Counted from the first letter of the stretch, positions 40,801 through 50,917 are shown. The stretch is 64,000 bases of DNA from Blattamonas nauphoetae (GCA_033064195.1 JARBJD010000005.1:620001-684000), one strand, 5' to 3'. The notes: generated from the sequence alone by a model not told the origin. Numbers and translations: made by a program.

Positions 40801-43800
40801 CGACGACACCGAGTTGTCATCAGGCCAAACAGCAATCAACGAAGAAGTGGACATGGACGAGACTCACTTCCCACACCACTCGCTCATCCGTCGAGTCGAC
40901 CCACACTCTTTGCACGACCGACTCCCACACGGACGCGCCCACAGCGGTCGGCACATTCCGGAACTGTCGGAAGACGTGGCTTCTCTTTACATCGCTGACG
41001 ACTTCATCTCGTTCTTGCGCGATTCGTGGATGCAGAACTTGGCGTCGACTCAATTCGACAGCGGGAACATGTTGTGGCCGTGGTATGTGCTCAACACACT
41101 TGTCCACACTTCGCATCCCCGTCTCGCCGATTTCTGTCACGAGCTGCAGACGACTGTGTTTGAGAGACCGCAGATCGCACAGAACCTGCTGTCGATGATT
41201 CTCAACGACAATCTGCTGTTCCACGACAGGGCAGGGGACGCTCACAGGAACTGCTTGGTGAATCAGGTGTTGGACGAAGGCGATAACGAGGCGAAGACTC
41301 TCTTCCTTCGCATTGTCCTCGCAGCGATGACGTCTCTTCTCAACCACGTCCTCGACCAGCGACACCGCAACCCCGACGCTTTCACAGTCAACCCGAACGA
41401 AGTGCAAGACATCGGTCAACAAGTCGACATCCGAAAGATTGCTCTCAACCGCGCGGAGAAGGCGCGAGTGATTCAAGAGAAGAAGCAGCAGGTCGAGCAG
41501 GAGTACAGCACACGCCTTCGGATGTATCAGAAAGAGGTGCAAATCGAGAACGCCAGCATCCTCATCCTCGCCACCATGTTTGACCATTACCCGCAGCACG
41601 GATTGACTCTGCTGAAGACGTCGGTGATGAATCAGAAGCTCTTCTGTTTGGAAAACAGCATCTCGTTCAGGGCGCTCGAATCGTATTTCTGCAAAGTCAA
41701 TCCTGACTACCAACGAACAACGAAGCCACTTGTCGCTCCTGTTCGAGCAGATGAGGCGAAGGACGAGCAGGAAGAGGAGGAGGAAGAGGACACGGGACGA
41801 CTCCAGAGAAACCTGGACCATCTGAACGCACTCACCATTCTCTCTTCGACGGTCCTCTCCTTCCTGATGTTCCTCCCAGCCAACCAGAAGAACATTGCGA
41901 AGTTCATCCCGCTCATCCATCTTCTCAAAGACTTCGCCCTTCTCTCGCCCGACGCTGCGGCGATCCTCTCCTCGCACGGCCTGTCCATCCGCATCTCCGA
42001 CTTCCTGTCTGGAAAGAGGAGCCCGTACCGATACACGCAGAGTCAGGCTGAAATCACGCTGATATCGGACGATGACTGCCAGATCCCGCCGAAAGATGAA
42101 GAACACGCAAAGGCTGCACTCGGCGCGCTGTTGTGTGCGACAGTGATGAGTCTGAGTCACCTGGAAGACGAGGGATGGCGGACACACATTTCAATGAACG
42201 GGATCGTCTCGTCGAGTCTGTGCGGAGTGTCGCCCGTCTCGTCGACGATCATGTTGTGCGGGCAGTCATACAGCACGAAGACTTGGCTGGCAGAAACGAC
42301 TCAGCCGGATTTAGTCAAATTCCAGACCGAACTTCAGACAGACTCAGCACTCGCTTTCACCAACCCGCTGTCTCTTCTTCCTTTCGACGACCTCCTCCCC
42401 AATCTCTCGTCTGGAGCCATCCGCTACATCACAGCAGCCGTCCTCACGCTCTCCAAGAACGACCCTTCCCTCACCACGCTGTATTGGCAGTTCGTCCTGT
42501 TGTGGATTAAGGAATCGAAGGGGATTGTGGATTACCCATTCGCTCTCTCCTGCGAGTTGTACTTCGATTGCATGGCACAGTTCGAGAAGATCTGGTTTGC
42601 AACCAAACCTGAAGAGCAGGACAAAAAAATCTTCCAACTGGCCCTTTTCCAGAAGGACATGCTCGACGTCGCAGAGACCACAGCAGCGAGCAGGTTCACA
42701 ATCCCTCCTCTCTTCATCGTTGGGTCCTTCCTCCGCGATTCCGTGCTTTCCAGACTCGACTTTTTGAAAGAACATGCTGTCGATCTGATGAAGGCAGCTG
42801 TGCAACAGAATTCGTTCCTCCACGCTGAGTCTGTGTCCTTCCTGATCCGATCTGTGACTGGCCCGTCCCCGCCACGTCAACACGACCAGATGGATCCAAG
42901 TGGGATGATCCAATTCCTTCCCATTCCCTTCGCCTCAACAGACAACTACCAAACGAATCTCTCCTTCGAGCCCCACCTCTTCCCGTCTCGCTCAGACGCA
43001 GCCAATTCGTATCTTCTCGCCGACCCAGCACTGTCCTATTTAAGCGCCCCATTCTTCGTCATCTACTCCACCTTCCCGTCCGTTCAGGCCGCTCTGACGT
43101 CAGAACACCCATTCGGAGTGACCTCTCAGCTTAACCGACACGAAACAGCCCAACCTCTCGTCTTCTCGCAGTACGCTTCTGCCTGCGAGAATACGTCGCT
43201 GTTCGGGACAACACACTCGTGTCTGCCTCAGACTCGTGAAGGCGACTACGCTGAGTGCTATTCCAGCCCACATGTGTTCCTACCTGACCAGAGCTTCTCG
43301 CCCCTCGTCGCCACTCTCATCCGAAGAAGCGGGGAGATGCTCAACCCGTATTCCGAAGCAGCCGGTCGGGGCGAGTTCTTCACGGGCGACCCGTATTGGC
43401 ATTTGGCGAACAAGGTTGTCTCGTCGTTCCCCTTCTATCACTCCAAGCTGACTGAGTATTACACAGCTCTGAAGGAAATGGTGTACAACCTGGTTCTTGA
43501 CAAACCCGAACACTTTACACTTGGGATGGCGTCGTTCTTCAACCTTCTTCGCTACTCCATCTCACACGAGGAAAACGAGGAGATGGCGGATTTCTTCCCC
43601 ACTCTGAAGGCACTCCTCCCCTCTTTCCTCGACATGATTGCGGCATCAACGTCCCGAACGTCTGTTGGAGATCACGCAACAAGAAATGCTTTGATGGCTT
43701 TGGTTCTGTCACTCGTCGATCGAGACACGGACACCGTTGATGAAATTCTCCAACACCAATTCGATCAGGAAAACTTCTCTCTCACATCATTCTTCATTCC

Positions 43801-45832
43801 CAACAACGTCGCCATCTCGACAGATGCCTTCCCTCTCACTCTCCACGACGCGTACGTGCGAGACCTTCTCAGTCTGTTTGTGGTCATCCTCCAAGTCCAT
43901 CCCGAAACCCTCCCCTCCTTCGCCAGCGACCCACTTTTCCTCCGCCACATCCAATTCGCTCACCAAGACATGTCCAACTTCGCAATGCTCGAACTGTTCG
44001 ACGTGTTCTTTGCAACCGCAGCGCAGATTGATCCGACGTACGTGCATGTGATCTGCAATGCTCTCAAAACAGTCATCTCGGCAGCGCATCGCCAACATTT
44101 CAACGCGCTGGATGCGATGATCGGCCTCTTCGACCCACATCCTCCCGTCCTCGTCCCGCTCGCGTCGAAAGTCAGCAACAACGTCATCGATCTCACCAAC
44201 TTCCAGCTGAACAGATACACTCAGCAGATCCCTCTCAAGCCACACGAAATCGCCACATTCAACGCACACCTCGTCGTCACTCCCGATCCCGACTACCAGC
44301 TCCGAATGCAGGAGCCCAGAATGCGAGCACTGCTCACTCTCCTGAGTCCGCTCTACAAATTGTGCGAAATCCTCGTGTTCTCTGGCCTCCTTCTCCTTCT
44401 CCAGCCAGATGTCTTTTCAGCCAGTTGGGACAAGACCATCCGACAAGTGCTTTTGCTCCCCCGCTTTGCTCACTTGTTGCTGTTCCTGGAAAGGGACGCC
44501 TTCCGACTTCTGCCGGACGATGCTCTCCAAACGGTGATGAACTTCCGGGCGTACCAGGTGTCCTATTTGAATGTTCTTTCCGGCGCGATGTATTCCCTGC
44601 CAACGAGAATCACTGCCACACGCGCACTCGAACACATGATGATCAACACACCCATGTTCATCCAGGCGATCATGCCTGACATCTCGGTTTCGTTTCAGGT
44701 GCTCACTATGCTGCGCCAACACAATCTGATGCCTACCCAGGTTCATCTCGGGTACTTCGCCCGTCCCACACTCATCATTTCCGAACCGCCGAAGAGCCTG
44801 TCCGTCCGGGAGGAGAATGCAGCCAAGTCGAGCAAGTTCAAGCCGAGCAAGGATTACAGCGGCGAGTTTGTCACTCCCGTTGAGTGTGTCTGTGAGTCGC
44901 CCTCGTCCAGACAACACTGTCCACTTCATGGGATCCGCAGGCAGCTTCAGTACCCTTCGCAAATCGAACTTTCGAGCGATCGAACAGTCATTCTTGAGTT
45001 CTCTCGTGCCCACGTCGAGCTGCTCACGACAATCGTTCACCTGTCCCTCGAAACTGATGCTGGCTCGGTCTATCAGTCCGTCCCGCTCGCTGAAAACGAC
45101 TGCGTGAACATCGCCTTGTTTGTCATCGGTTGGATGAGTCACTCGCCGTCGTTTATGTTGGAAGGGATCATCGCTCCACTGTCAAACGTGTATAACCACA
45201 CCTTCCCTTTCACGTACAGAATCAACCAGTTTGGGAAGCGGTACCTTCCGCGATTGATTCCAATGGTGATGGTTTGTTCATCTCGTTTTTCTTCGTTTTT
45301 TATCGTTTCCCCTCTTCGACACATTCTGATTTGCTCTTTTTTGATTCTTCTGCCTCATCGTCCTTCTCGTCTCTTTCTCTCACAGAAACCCCTGATCACC
45401 CAAGTCCTGCCCAAGTTCACTCGCTATCTCCTCCCAGCCTTCTTCCTCACCCCCACCTCCTTCCCTCCCAACACCCTCCCCTTTATGGTAACCATTATCG
45501 AAAAAATCATCCCCACACAATTGCACCAAGCAAAGGCATTTATCCAATTTATGACAAATTCTTACTTAAACATGAGGGATACTGTCCAGCAACTGAAAAC
45601 CCAGCTCGATCAGAACGTGCTGACAATCAGTGTGAACACCTCTCTGCTCAACTCGCTCGCGTGTTATGAAGATGACATTAGTGAACTCCACCAGAGATTG
45701 CTGTTGTGCTCTCCTTCTGGATATGGCACTAATTTTGCTCCGGTTGATCTTGTCAGGGATATTGTCACGATTGTTGAAGCCAAATTGACTTTCGTTGGAG
45801 AAGTGTTGGAAAACGTTCTTGTCCAGCGTTAA
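37829..45832 (+). CDS. Giant ubiquitin-specific protease (USP family)
   Basis: An open frame of 2,667 codons; about 2,629 if a GT-AG intron at 45272-45385 (114 nt, in frame, stop-free) is removed. The USP catalytic domain spans residues about 575-930. Cys box: GLQNLGATCYMNSVLQIL with nucleophile Cys589. Zinc-finger region: CGHHTHS and CGQCGQSC. His box: GTLQIGHYCSF with His878, then WYFINDRNVTKV and FAAYLLVYER. The flanks are long helical solenoids, with an acidic coiled coil after residue 1300. This is the layout of USP9X/USP24/USP34-type enzymes. Expected activity: cleavage of ubiquitin from proteins in cytosol or nucleus. It lies next to three HECT ligase genes, though no functional link follows from that alone. 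All catalytic residues that can be checked are present. The start ATG at 37829 follows a clean upstream gap. Confidence 0.9.
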   Translation: METPIRSLLFEATTSPFSVSSQYTDSQILSILNEILIPSLNFLSETDVKAQDIIEGKHVDFVVFEQTMDTDTTMSFLPSDDEDDPYAETSCFDISQWCLRFLKNGGLLSVLLRLIDATRNTNETDPSRSSQTIISQSLSIVLPMIFDTKNNCIARNILLLLLDQFKNHPSSQQFSLSDWTTPDNRVFLDILQNSFSGFEKEALVLFSTLFVSIAALLANNSQPSTFITSISPTGGTNAHTLPPSPLSSIPSFFSLPSVDFEAFISSPQVTEFNTGIMSQPFTENLSLSNNQTDIDFGPAQSSFILFKLMLTSLCQTNNHFVSIFLLSPLIQPILTTLLMSPSTSPCFNEIRAFFDFLLAPEVNSEKDINPTLAVRQCVLSSIVFLPTIRHYSPIYSDLLSQIVSTPYYVPPALTNLFPLESSLHSYLYRSAAYLLLTLRNRTCSDATTHQDAIFSNVFSVLKHFIPALTSQGTSTEKMVQTLDVASGSDLSKLLYTKPLEMLSFILSALFTLDPGTQQPIIAHAVSRGEAFKVLAAVNSLGHIVGRSITKILSRLFNKPAVRFALKSVKNVVIQRSFDVVGLQNLGATCYMNSVLQILNAHLPLRLSLFANSPTVPAKITYQQSITGRMQNDSDIDSVKTFLALQKLFVEMQETSSSFINTQPFVLSLSVNGHPINVGEQFDCEEFLSRIFDRLERALVVAKLPNVVKRFFYGSYKYRTVRQCGHHTHSIQPFHIIQLEVNHGNLLDAFRAAQKPSEMGDRETFQCGQCGQSCEQLRQEQFGTLPNTLLVQLKRFTFTQTAGGSKNEESFEFPFDDLDMTPFVTSAETEGEQDGETLFDRLQKMKDESQPPPAVEPDPHNLFRLVGVVVHSGTLQIGHYCSFIRSTARGLKNDKSGDGTWYFINDRNVTKVDEPYVKHMTYSVNNVDRFAAYLLVYERVNPIDEWENTPSFILDEERNRKTERQNMEERVKREEQPPSADPMQQSAKPAHVDDTELSSGQTAINEEVDMDETHFPHHSLIRRVDPHSLHDRLPHGRAHSGRHIPELSEDVASLYIADDFISFLRDSWMQNLASTQFDSGNMLWPWYVLNTLVHTSHPRLADFCHELQTTVFERPQIAQNLLSMILNDNLLFHDRAGDAHRNCLVNQVLDEGDNEAKTLFLRIVLAAMTSLLNHVLDQRHRNPDAFTVNPNEVQDIGQQVDIRKIALNRAEKARVIQEKKQQVEQEYSTRLRMYQKEVQIENASILILATMFDHYPQHGLTLLKTSVMNQKLFCLENSISFRALESYFCKVNPDYQRTTKPLVAPVRADEAKDEQEEEEEEDTGRLQRNLDHLNALTILSSTVLSFLMFLPANQKNIAKFIPLIHLLKDFALLSPDAAAILSSHGLSIRISDFLSGKRSPYRYTQSQAEITLISDDDCQIPPKDEEHAKAALGALLCATVMSLSHLEDEGWRTHISMNGIVSSSLCGVSPVSSTIMLCGQSYSTKTWLAETTQPDLVKFQTELQTDSALAFTNPLSLLPFDDLLPNLSSGAIRYITAAVLTLSKNDPSLTTLYWQFVLLWIKESKGIVDYPFALSCELYFDCMAQFEKIWFATKPEEQDKKIFQLALFQKDMLDVAETTAASRFTIPPLFIVGSFLRDSVLSRLDFLKEHAVDLMKAAVQQNSFLHAESVSFLIRSVTGPSPPRQHDQMDPSGMIQFLPIPFASTDNYQTNLSFEPHLFPSRSDAANSYLLADPALSYLSAPFFVIYSTFPSVQAALTSEHPFGVTSQLNRHETAQPLVFSQYASACENTSLFGTTHSCLPQTREGDYAECYSSPHVFLPDQSFSPLVATLIRRSGEMLNPYSEAAGRGEFFTGDPYWHLANKVVSSFPFYHSKLTEYYTALKEMVYNLVLDKPEHFTLGMASFFNLLRYSISHEENEEMADFFPTLKALLPSFLDMIAASTSRTSVGDHATRNALMALVLSLVDRDTDTVDEILQHQFDQENFSLTSFFIPNNVAISTDAFPLTLHDAYVRDLLSLFVVILQVHPETLPSFASDPLFLRHIQFAHQDMSNFAMLELFDVFFATAAQIDPTYVHVICNALKTVISAAHRQHFNALDAMIGLFDPHPPVLVPLASKVSNNVIDLTNFQLNRYTQQIPLKPHEIATFNAHLVVTPDPDYQLRMQEPRMRALLTLLSPLYKLCEILVFSGLLLLLQPDVFSASWDKTIRQVLLLPRFAHLLLFLERDAFRLLPDDALQTVMNFRAYQVSYLNVLSGAMYSLPTRITATRALEHMMINTPMFIQAIMPDISVSFQVLTMLRQHNLMPTQVHLGYFARPTLIISEPPKSLSVREENAAKSSKFKPSKDYSGEFVTPVECVCESPSSRQHCPLHGIRRQLQYPSQIELSSDRTVILEFSRAHVELLTTIVHLSLETDAGSVYQSVPLAENDCVNIALFVIGWMSHSPSFMLEGIIAPLSNVYNHTFPFTYRINQFGKRYLPRLIPMVMVCSSRFSSFFIVSPLRHILICSFLILLPHRPSRLFLSQKPLITQVLPKFTRYLLPAFFLTPTSFPPNTLPFMVTIIEKIIPTQLHQAKAFIQFMTNSYLNMRDTVQQLKTQLDQNVLTISVNTSLLNSLACYEDDISELHQRLLLCSPSGYGTNFAPVDLVRDIVTIVEAKLTFVGEVLENVLVQR

Positions 45833-45983
45833 TTCTTACATCTCATTTTCCAGAAACCTCTTCGCTTGTTATTCTGTTTTCATTATCATACAGTGACAAT
45901 CCCCGGTTCGAACGTCGAGCAGATGTCGATCCTACCCTTTAAAGCCTAAACTCACCAGTCCAACCATTTTGAAGTCTCACTGA

Positions 45984-47033
45984 ATGACATCAATAACTAA
46001 TTCTACGACCTCATCCACTTCATCTCTACGTCCACTGTTTGTCCGCCTGAAATGGGACAATAAAGTCAGATTTTACGAAATTGCAAAAGCATACCGATCC
46101 CTCGTGGATTGTGCAGTCTCTGGTGCGTTGATTGAGGATAATCAAATCGATTCAGCCTCTCTCTTTTTGCAGAATGTCCAAACGCATCTCGGTTATTCAT
46201 TCAACTCTGACCAACTCTTGCATGGTTTTGTCCCAACCAATGAACAGACTATGAACGGTTTTCTGGATAGCGTCATCTCTCTATTGTCTGTCAAAGATGA
46301 TGATCTCTCGTCTGAAACGTTAAACCTGCTATTTCATGTGATTAAGGATTGTCAATTCAAATACGGCTTGGAGATTGTCTCGTCTGGGATATTTCAATCG
46401 ATTCTGGAGACTGTTTCAGCTGACTCAAACAACTTCTCCGATCAACAGATCCTATATCCTCTTGTTGGGATTCTCTCAGTTTTCGTGTCTCTTCTCACAC
46501 CGGATGGAATGGCTGGATGCCAAAAGACTGACGTTCCATCAAAACGAGACTCAAGAGATAGTTTGCTCGTTCACGCTGTATATCCAAGTGAAGATATCAT
46601 AAGAAGCTTTATTGACGAAAAGGGACGATTCGATGATCCGGACCTAGGTGGAACTTGGATGTACTTTTTATCCGACCTGATTGAAGCCACTCCATACCAC
46701 AAACCTATTTCGGTATTTGTGTCATCTCTTGGCTTACGTGCTGTGATCACGGAACTGATCACCGACATGGATGATTCCCCTCTTCTCTCCATCCTCATGC
46801 ACCAACTCCTAAATGGGTTCACCAGATGGAGCTCTGATGGAAGGAAATCTCGTCGGTCTTCGGGGCAGATTATTCGAAAGAAGTCGAGACGAGAAATGAG
46901 ACTTTTGACCTCTGCTGGTCTTGCTGATGCTCTGGAGCTTCGAACGGGACAAGAACAAGCTCCTCCACATGGATTGGATCTTTATAACTTGTCCAACGAA
47001 TTTTTAGCCTTCTTTGGAAGTAACTCGTTTTAG
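45984..47033 (+). CDS. ARM/HEAT-like helical protein
   Basis: A single-exon frame of 349 codons. It has a Ser/Thr-rich N-terminus, then amphipathic helices (residues about 25-270), then a basic patch, then a C-terminal helix KKSRREMRLLTSAGLADALE. That helix parallels the C-terminal signature of the genes at 5719, 18965, 24726 and 48719. Shorter than the array members. No enzyme motif, signal peptide or membrane helix. It starts 151 bp after the USP gene on the same strand. The function is unknown; family membership is inferred from the helical pattern and the C-terminal motif. Confidence 0.6.
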   Translation: MTSITNSTTSSTSSLRPLFVRLKWDNKVRFYEIAKAYRSLVDCAVSGALIEDNQIDSASLFLQNVQTHLGYSFNSDQLLHGFVPTNEQTMNGFLDSVISLLSVKDDDLSSETLNLLFHVIKDCQFKYGLEIVSSGIFQSILETVSADSNNFSDQQILYPLVGILSVFVSLLTPDGMAGCQKTDVPSKRDSRDSLLVHAVYPSEDIIRSFIDEKGRFDDPDLGGTWMYFLSDLIEATPYHKPISVFVSSLGLRAVITELITDMDDSPLLSILMHQLLNGFTRWSSDGRKSRRSSGQIIRKKSRREMRLLTSAGLADALELRTGQEQAPPHGLDLYNLSNEFLAFFGSNSF

Positions 47034-47529
47034 CTCGTCACCATCACATTTTCCATCGACCGCTTCCACGTACAGAAACCACTCTCCTCATACATCAGAC
47101 TGCCAAGACTGTGAAACGTCAAACTGATTTCTAGTTTGATTGAGATAGTTGACGGGCTCCCATGTCGATAGACAGGATTTGAAGCCATCTTGCATTTGTT
47201 GAGAATAATATCCAATAGCTGCTATTATTAGGAATATTTTCAACTTTCTGAGATGTGTGGCAATGAATTGATGATCAGACAGATATCATAAATCTTTATT
47301 TGAGAGCCAGACTTGATCAAACCGCAGAAGTTAGTACAACTTCGGATCTGATTGCAATTTGACTGGAGATCTCTTCAATCCTATCAAGGTTTTTAGTTCA
47401 AGTGATGTGTGGGTTCTGATCCCTCATAAGAGAGAAAAGTGCGTGTCCAGAATTATGGTACAGTTAATGGGCCATCATTTTTTGACAATTCTCGTGTTGT
47501 GTTATTCTCATCCTAAACAGTGAACATCC
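47034..47529. other. Intergenic stretch, nothing recognised
   Basis: 496 bp between two plus-strand genes. It is AT-rich from about 47190. A short minus-strand frame at 47030-47215 has no domain. No tRNA or repeat seen. Confidence 0.4.
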
Positions 47530-48505
47530 ATGACAGAACAGGAAACAGACTCATCAACAAATTCTTCTTTTGTATGGCCCGTTGTTTCTGCTTCTAGCCC
47601 GTCCGCACTTCAAACCCCAATTCTCTCCGATTCACTATCCTTTTATACGCTCGATTATTTCTCCATTGCTTATTCATCTCATTCTTTTCGACTTCTCCAA
47701 CAGAATCAGAGCATCTCTGTCTCTTGCTTGCTTTCATTCTTGCAGGATGCAACACGAGACGAGAAACTCTGTTATCTTCTCCGGATTTCTCAACTACTTC
47801 GGGAGTGTATGTCTTCTTCTCAATAATCCTTCCTCAGGTCGTCCGTTTGTCCCACACTATCAATACGTCCAACTTCTTGACCTTTTGACTGATTGTGCGC
47901 ATCCGGACAACCAGCAGGAATTAATTGTATGCGCGTCTCCTTCTCTTCATTCTTCTCCCTCCCTCCTTCAGGATGAGGCTTCTTCTCTTCTGTCAGACCT
48001 CCCCGACCTCCTCCCCCCACCCAACACTCCACCGTCGCCCTCCTTTTCCTCCGACGGAAGCAATTCTGATAGCGACAACTTCGATGACATCAATTGGATG
48101 GACTCGGATGACGACAGCTTGGATGACTCCGAACTGTCTCTCCCATTCTCTTTTTCCAACCCATCCGCTCCCCGTGACCGGCGGGAGGACATGAACATCG
48201 ACGACATTAATGACCCCATTTTAGGTGATTCAGTCCCTTACATTCCGCTCTCTTTTGGAACAGCAGCGTTCACAACACTTCGAGGGACGGAAGAGGACGA
48301 CGGAGACTCGATTCAGGACTCCTTCGCCTCTCCCCTTCTGACGCGCTCGGACTACTTCTCCAAACAGCACACTCTCTTCTCACGCTTCATGGCTCCGCCG
48401 CCAACACCCGATTTGGGATGGCCACGAGGAAACACGGAACAACATGTGTCGTTCCCGATCCTTGGCTATGCAGCGATTGATGCTCGTTTGGGGCTGAATT
48501 TGTGA
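47530..48505 (+). CDS. Acidic, proline-rich protein with short introns, unknown
   Basis: Exons 47530-47806, 47838-47926 and 47972-48505, with GT-AG introns of 31 and 45 nt, give 299 residues in one frame. The N-terminal part is helical (residues about 60-125). The middle is Pro-rich, then strongly acidic with Asp/Ser runs (SDSDNFDDINWMDSDDDSLD), then a conserved-looking C-terminal segment. A further intron inside exon 1 is possible: a donor after codon 14 (gtatgg) and an acceptor at about 47745 (cttgcag) also keep the frame, giving a shorter protein. I do not recognise the family. It is convergent with the gene at 48719. Confidence 0.6.
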
Positions 48506-48718
48506 GTACCAGGAGCATTGTTTCTGATCTGGTGGTGGCGGGGGCATGGTTGTCGTCTTCGTTTTCAATAATGCAACTTGTCTTGATTTCAATGCGAGAA
48601 GCTGCTTCTGGGAATGTTCTTCAAAAATAAAGCTCAAATTGAGGTGTGAAAAATGCTCATCCAATGTGAAATGTGTCGATCTCAGTGAAGAGATGGTGAC
48701 GAAAAGAAAGAGTCGAAT

Positions 48719-49849
48719 TTAGCAGATGCCGGGATTAACTCCGCTTGTTTTGAACAGAAAATGGACCTCCCCTTTCACACCGCCACCGACTCTTGATAAT
48801 AACCAGAGTATATCCATCATCATCGCGTTTCGGCGGCCGGATCCCCGCCAGATGACAAACCGCCATTGTTCAAGGTAATCTTCCCATCCTTCATGAACCA
48901 TGATTGATGCAGTGTATCCACCCGCGGGAAGGGCTTCTCGTCCAATAACTCGCATTTCTTTGAACGTGACGGCGAGTGTATGGAGATTCTTGGCGAGAAC
49001 GTCTGGATCCTGAATGCGACTCAATATTCCAAGCAAAGCAGGCGGTACAGCACTATTTTCAACAATGTGAGCATGCTCCGGGGACAGTCCGGTCACAAAG
49101 AGTAGTTTCACGAAGAGTGTGGACAGAAAGCCTTGCTGGACTTCGTTCGGGAATTTGTTTGATGATTTGGCAATAAAAGTGAGATAAGAGCTGCTTGGCT
49201 GAAGGAGCGAGTCGAAGGTCCTTTCGTGGACCCATTGAGACACCTGATCTTGATCGACTGGAATATCCTCAGGATTAGGTTTGAAGCAGAAAGAAACCAA
49301 CGAATCAAATGTACACAGCAAGTCCTGATGAAAGGTGAGATGTTTGAGGGAGTGAGAGTCTGGTTCAGTCAGTGACATGATCTCGTTGAAAATGTTCGAT
49401 TGGAGAACATCAAAGAGGATTCTAGGCCGGCCACGGCACAATTTCGCGAGAAGACCAACAAGTGCAACGTTAATTTGATCAAAATTGAGGCTTAGAAGGA
49501 TTTGAATGCATCTGAAGAAAGTCGACGAATTTCGACCGACTTCAGGACATAAATCATACAATAGATTTTCATCAGAGTATTTTTGTAAATAGTGAAGGAT
49601 ATTAGCGACTCGGTCAGCTTCTGTGTCTGTTAAACCGTCGAGTTTGTCGATTCTATTGATGATTGACCAGAAAACGGGGATCATAGTGGAGAAGCGATGG
49701 TCCTCCTCCAGAGTGATGCTCATAAAGCGAGGAGTGAGGATTGGAGAAACCGGAGAAGACGGTTGAGATGAAGAAAGCCCCATCTGCCAAAAGATCTGTA
49801 CCTTAATTCGAGAATTGACCATTTCAGCTCTGATGGAGTACGTGCCCAC
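48719..49849 (-). CDS. ARM/HEAT-like helical protein
   Basis: An open frame of 376 codons made of amphipathic helices with little else. Near the C-terminus, SIMVHEGWEDYLEQWRFVIW takes the same place as the (E/A)G-x-x-D-x-(L/I)-E signature of the other family members. The start is uncertain. An in-frame gtacag...ttggcag of 18 nt lies near the N-terminus, and Met at about 49786 (MGLSSSQPSS) may be the real start. Unknown function. Convergent with the acidic protein gene, 213 bp apart. Confidence 0.55.
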   Translation of the reverse strand: MGTYSIRAEMVNSRIKVQIFWQMGLSSSQPSSPVSPILTPRFMSITLEEDHRFSTMIPVFWSIINRIDKLDGLTDTEADRVANILHYLQKYSDENLLYDLCPEVGRNSSTFFRCIQILLSLNFDQINVALVGLLAKLCRGRPRILFDVLQSNIFNEIMSLTEPDSHSLKHLTFHQDLLCTFDSLVSFCFKPNPEDIPVDQDQVSQWVHERTFDSLLQPSSSYLTFIAKSSNKFPNEVQQGFLSTLFVKLLFVTGLSPEHAHIVENSAVPPALLGILSRIQDPDVLAKNLHTLAVTFKEMRVIGREALPAGGYTASIMVHEGWEDYLEQWRFVIWRGSGRRNAMMMDILWLLSRVGGGVKGEVHFLFKTSGVNPGIC

Positions 49850-49965
49850 GAACTCAAATACGATAGTTTAGCATTCAGAAAGATGAGATGAGTTTCCGAA
49901 ATGAACGAACACGAAAAAAATTGTGTAAGAGCGGTTATTCGGAGTTGGTAACAAGTCAGTTCAAC

Positions 49966-50764
49966 TCATTCACGACGATCTTCGCGACGTGGGGACGATC
50001 TGCGTTCGTCTCTGCGTGGAGAGAATGATCGATCACGATACGACCGTTCCTCGCGTCTTGGAGGGGATCTGCGTTCATCACGGCGAGGTGAACGCGAGCG
50101 AGAGCGAGAATGGCGGCGAGGTGAGCGTGATCGACGATCGCGGTATGGTGAACGGCGTCGGTCGTCACGTCTGTCGTAGCCTCCTCTTCTATCCCCGTCT
50201 CGGCCATCTTTTCGGTTCGGGCAGAAACGGGAGATGTGCCCTGTCTCTCCGCACACATAGCATGTATCACGACCTCCACCGCCACGGTTTTCCGGGCATT
50301 CTGCAGCACGGTGACCGGTCTGGTGGCAGATGAAGCATCTTTGTGGGCCTCTCTCGCCTCGATCGTATCCGCGGTCTCCTCGATACCCTCCTTCATCTCT
50401 GCGTGAACGGGAGCGGGCCATGGCGACGGTAATACGGGAGCCGTTCACATCAGTGTCGTTGAGCTGGCTGATGGCGTCGGCGGCGCTTGCGGGGTCTTCG
50501 TAAGTCTTAAACGAGAGAGATGATTGTGAAGGGAAAGAGGGCGAGAATCCACGCAAATAAAACACAAATAGGATGGGAGAGAGAATGACGTCTCGAGAGT
50601 CTTCATTCGAAGTCACGAAGGCAGTTTGTATGTCACACGATGAATGCAAAGAATCCCTTGAGATCACAGATCTTTATCTTGCCTACACGTTCAAAAATCT
50701 CCTCCAGTTCCTTCTGTTGCATGTTGGGAGGTAAATGGCCAATGTGGATTCTGTCGCCGTCCAT
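49966..50764 (-). CDS. SR splicing factor with RRM and two zinc knuckles (RS2Z-like)
   Basis: Two exons (50764-50639, 50505-49966) with a 133-nt GT-AG intron that splits the RRM in phase 0; 221 residues. RRM residues about 5-75: RNP2 RIHIGHLP; RNP1 is GFFAFI followed by TYEDP, so the usual aromatic RNP1 positions are kept. Two CCHC knuckles follow: CFICHQTGHRAAEC and CYVCGETGHISRFC. The C-terminal half is Arg/Ser and Arg/Asp-rich (SRSPRRHSRSRSRSPRR). This order (RRM, two knuckles, RS tail) is that of the plant RS2Z SR proteins; animal SRSF7 has one knuckle. Expected role: nuclear, binding exonic enhancers and recruiting spliceosome parts. That fits an intron-rich genome. The large intron in an SR gene may allow autoregulated splicing. 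Confidence 0.88.
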
Positions 50765-50917
50765 CTTGATCGAGTTGGGCCATAATTCCCTCAAGTTTAA
50801 ACAAAAGTAATGGTTTCTGAGATGATCACACAGAAGATAAGTTAGAATGAATCGGTAAAGAATATGAAAAATCGGCAAAAATCAACACAAAGATCGAGTA
50901 TCGTCCCATTCCGTGAT

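Noticed and set aside
45898-45945. tRNA-like B box (ggttcgaac) near 45908
   Set aside because: No matching T stem, anticodon arm or acceptor stem can be formed around it.
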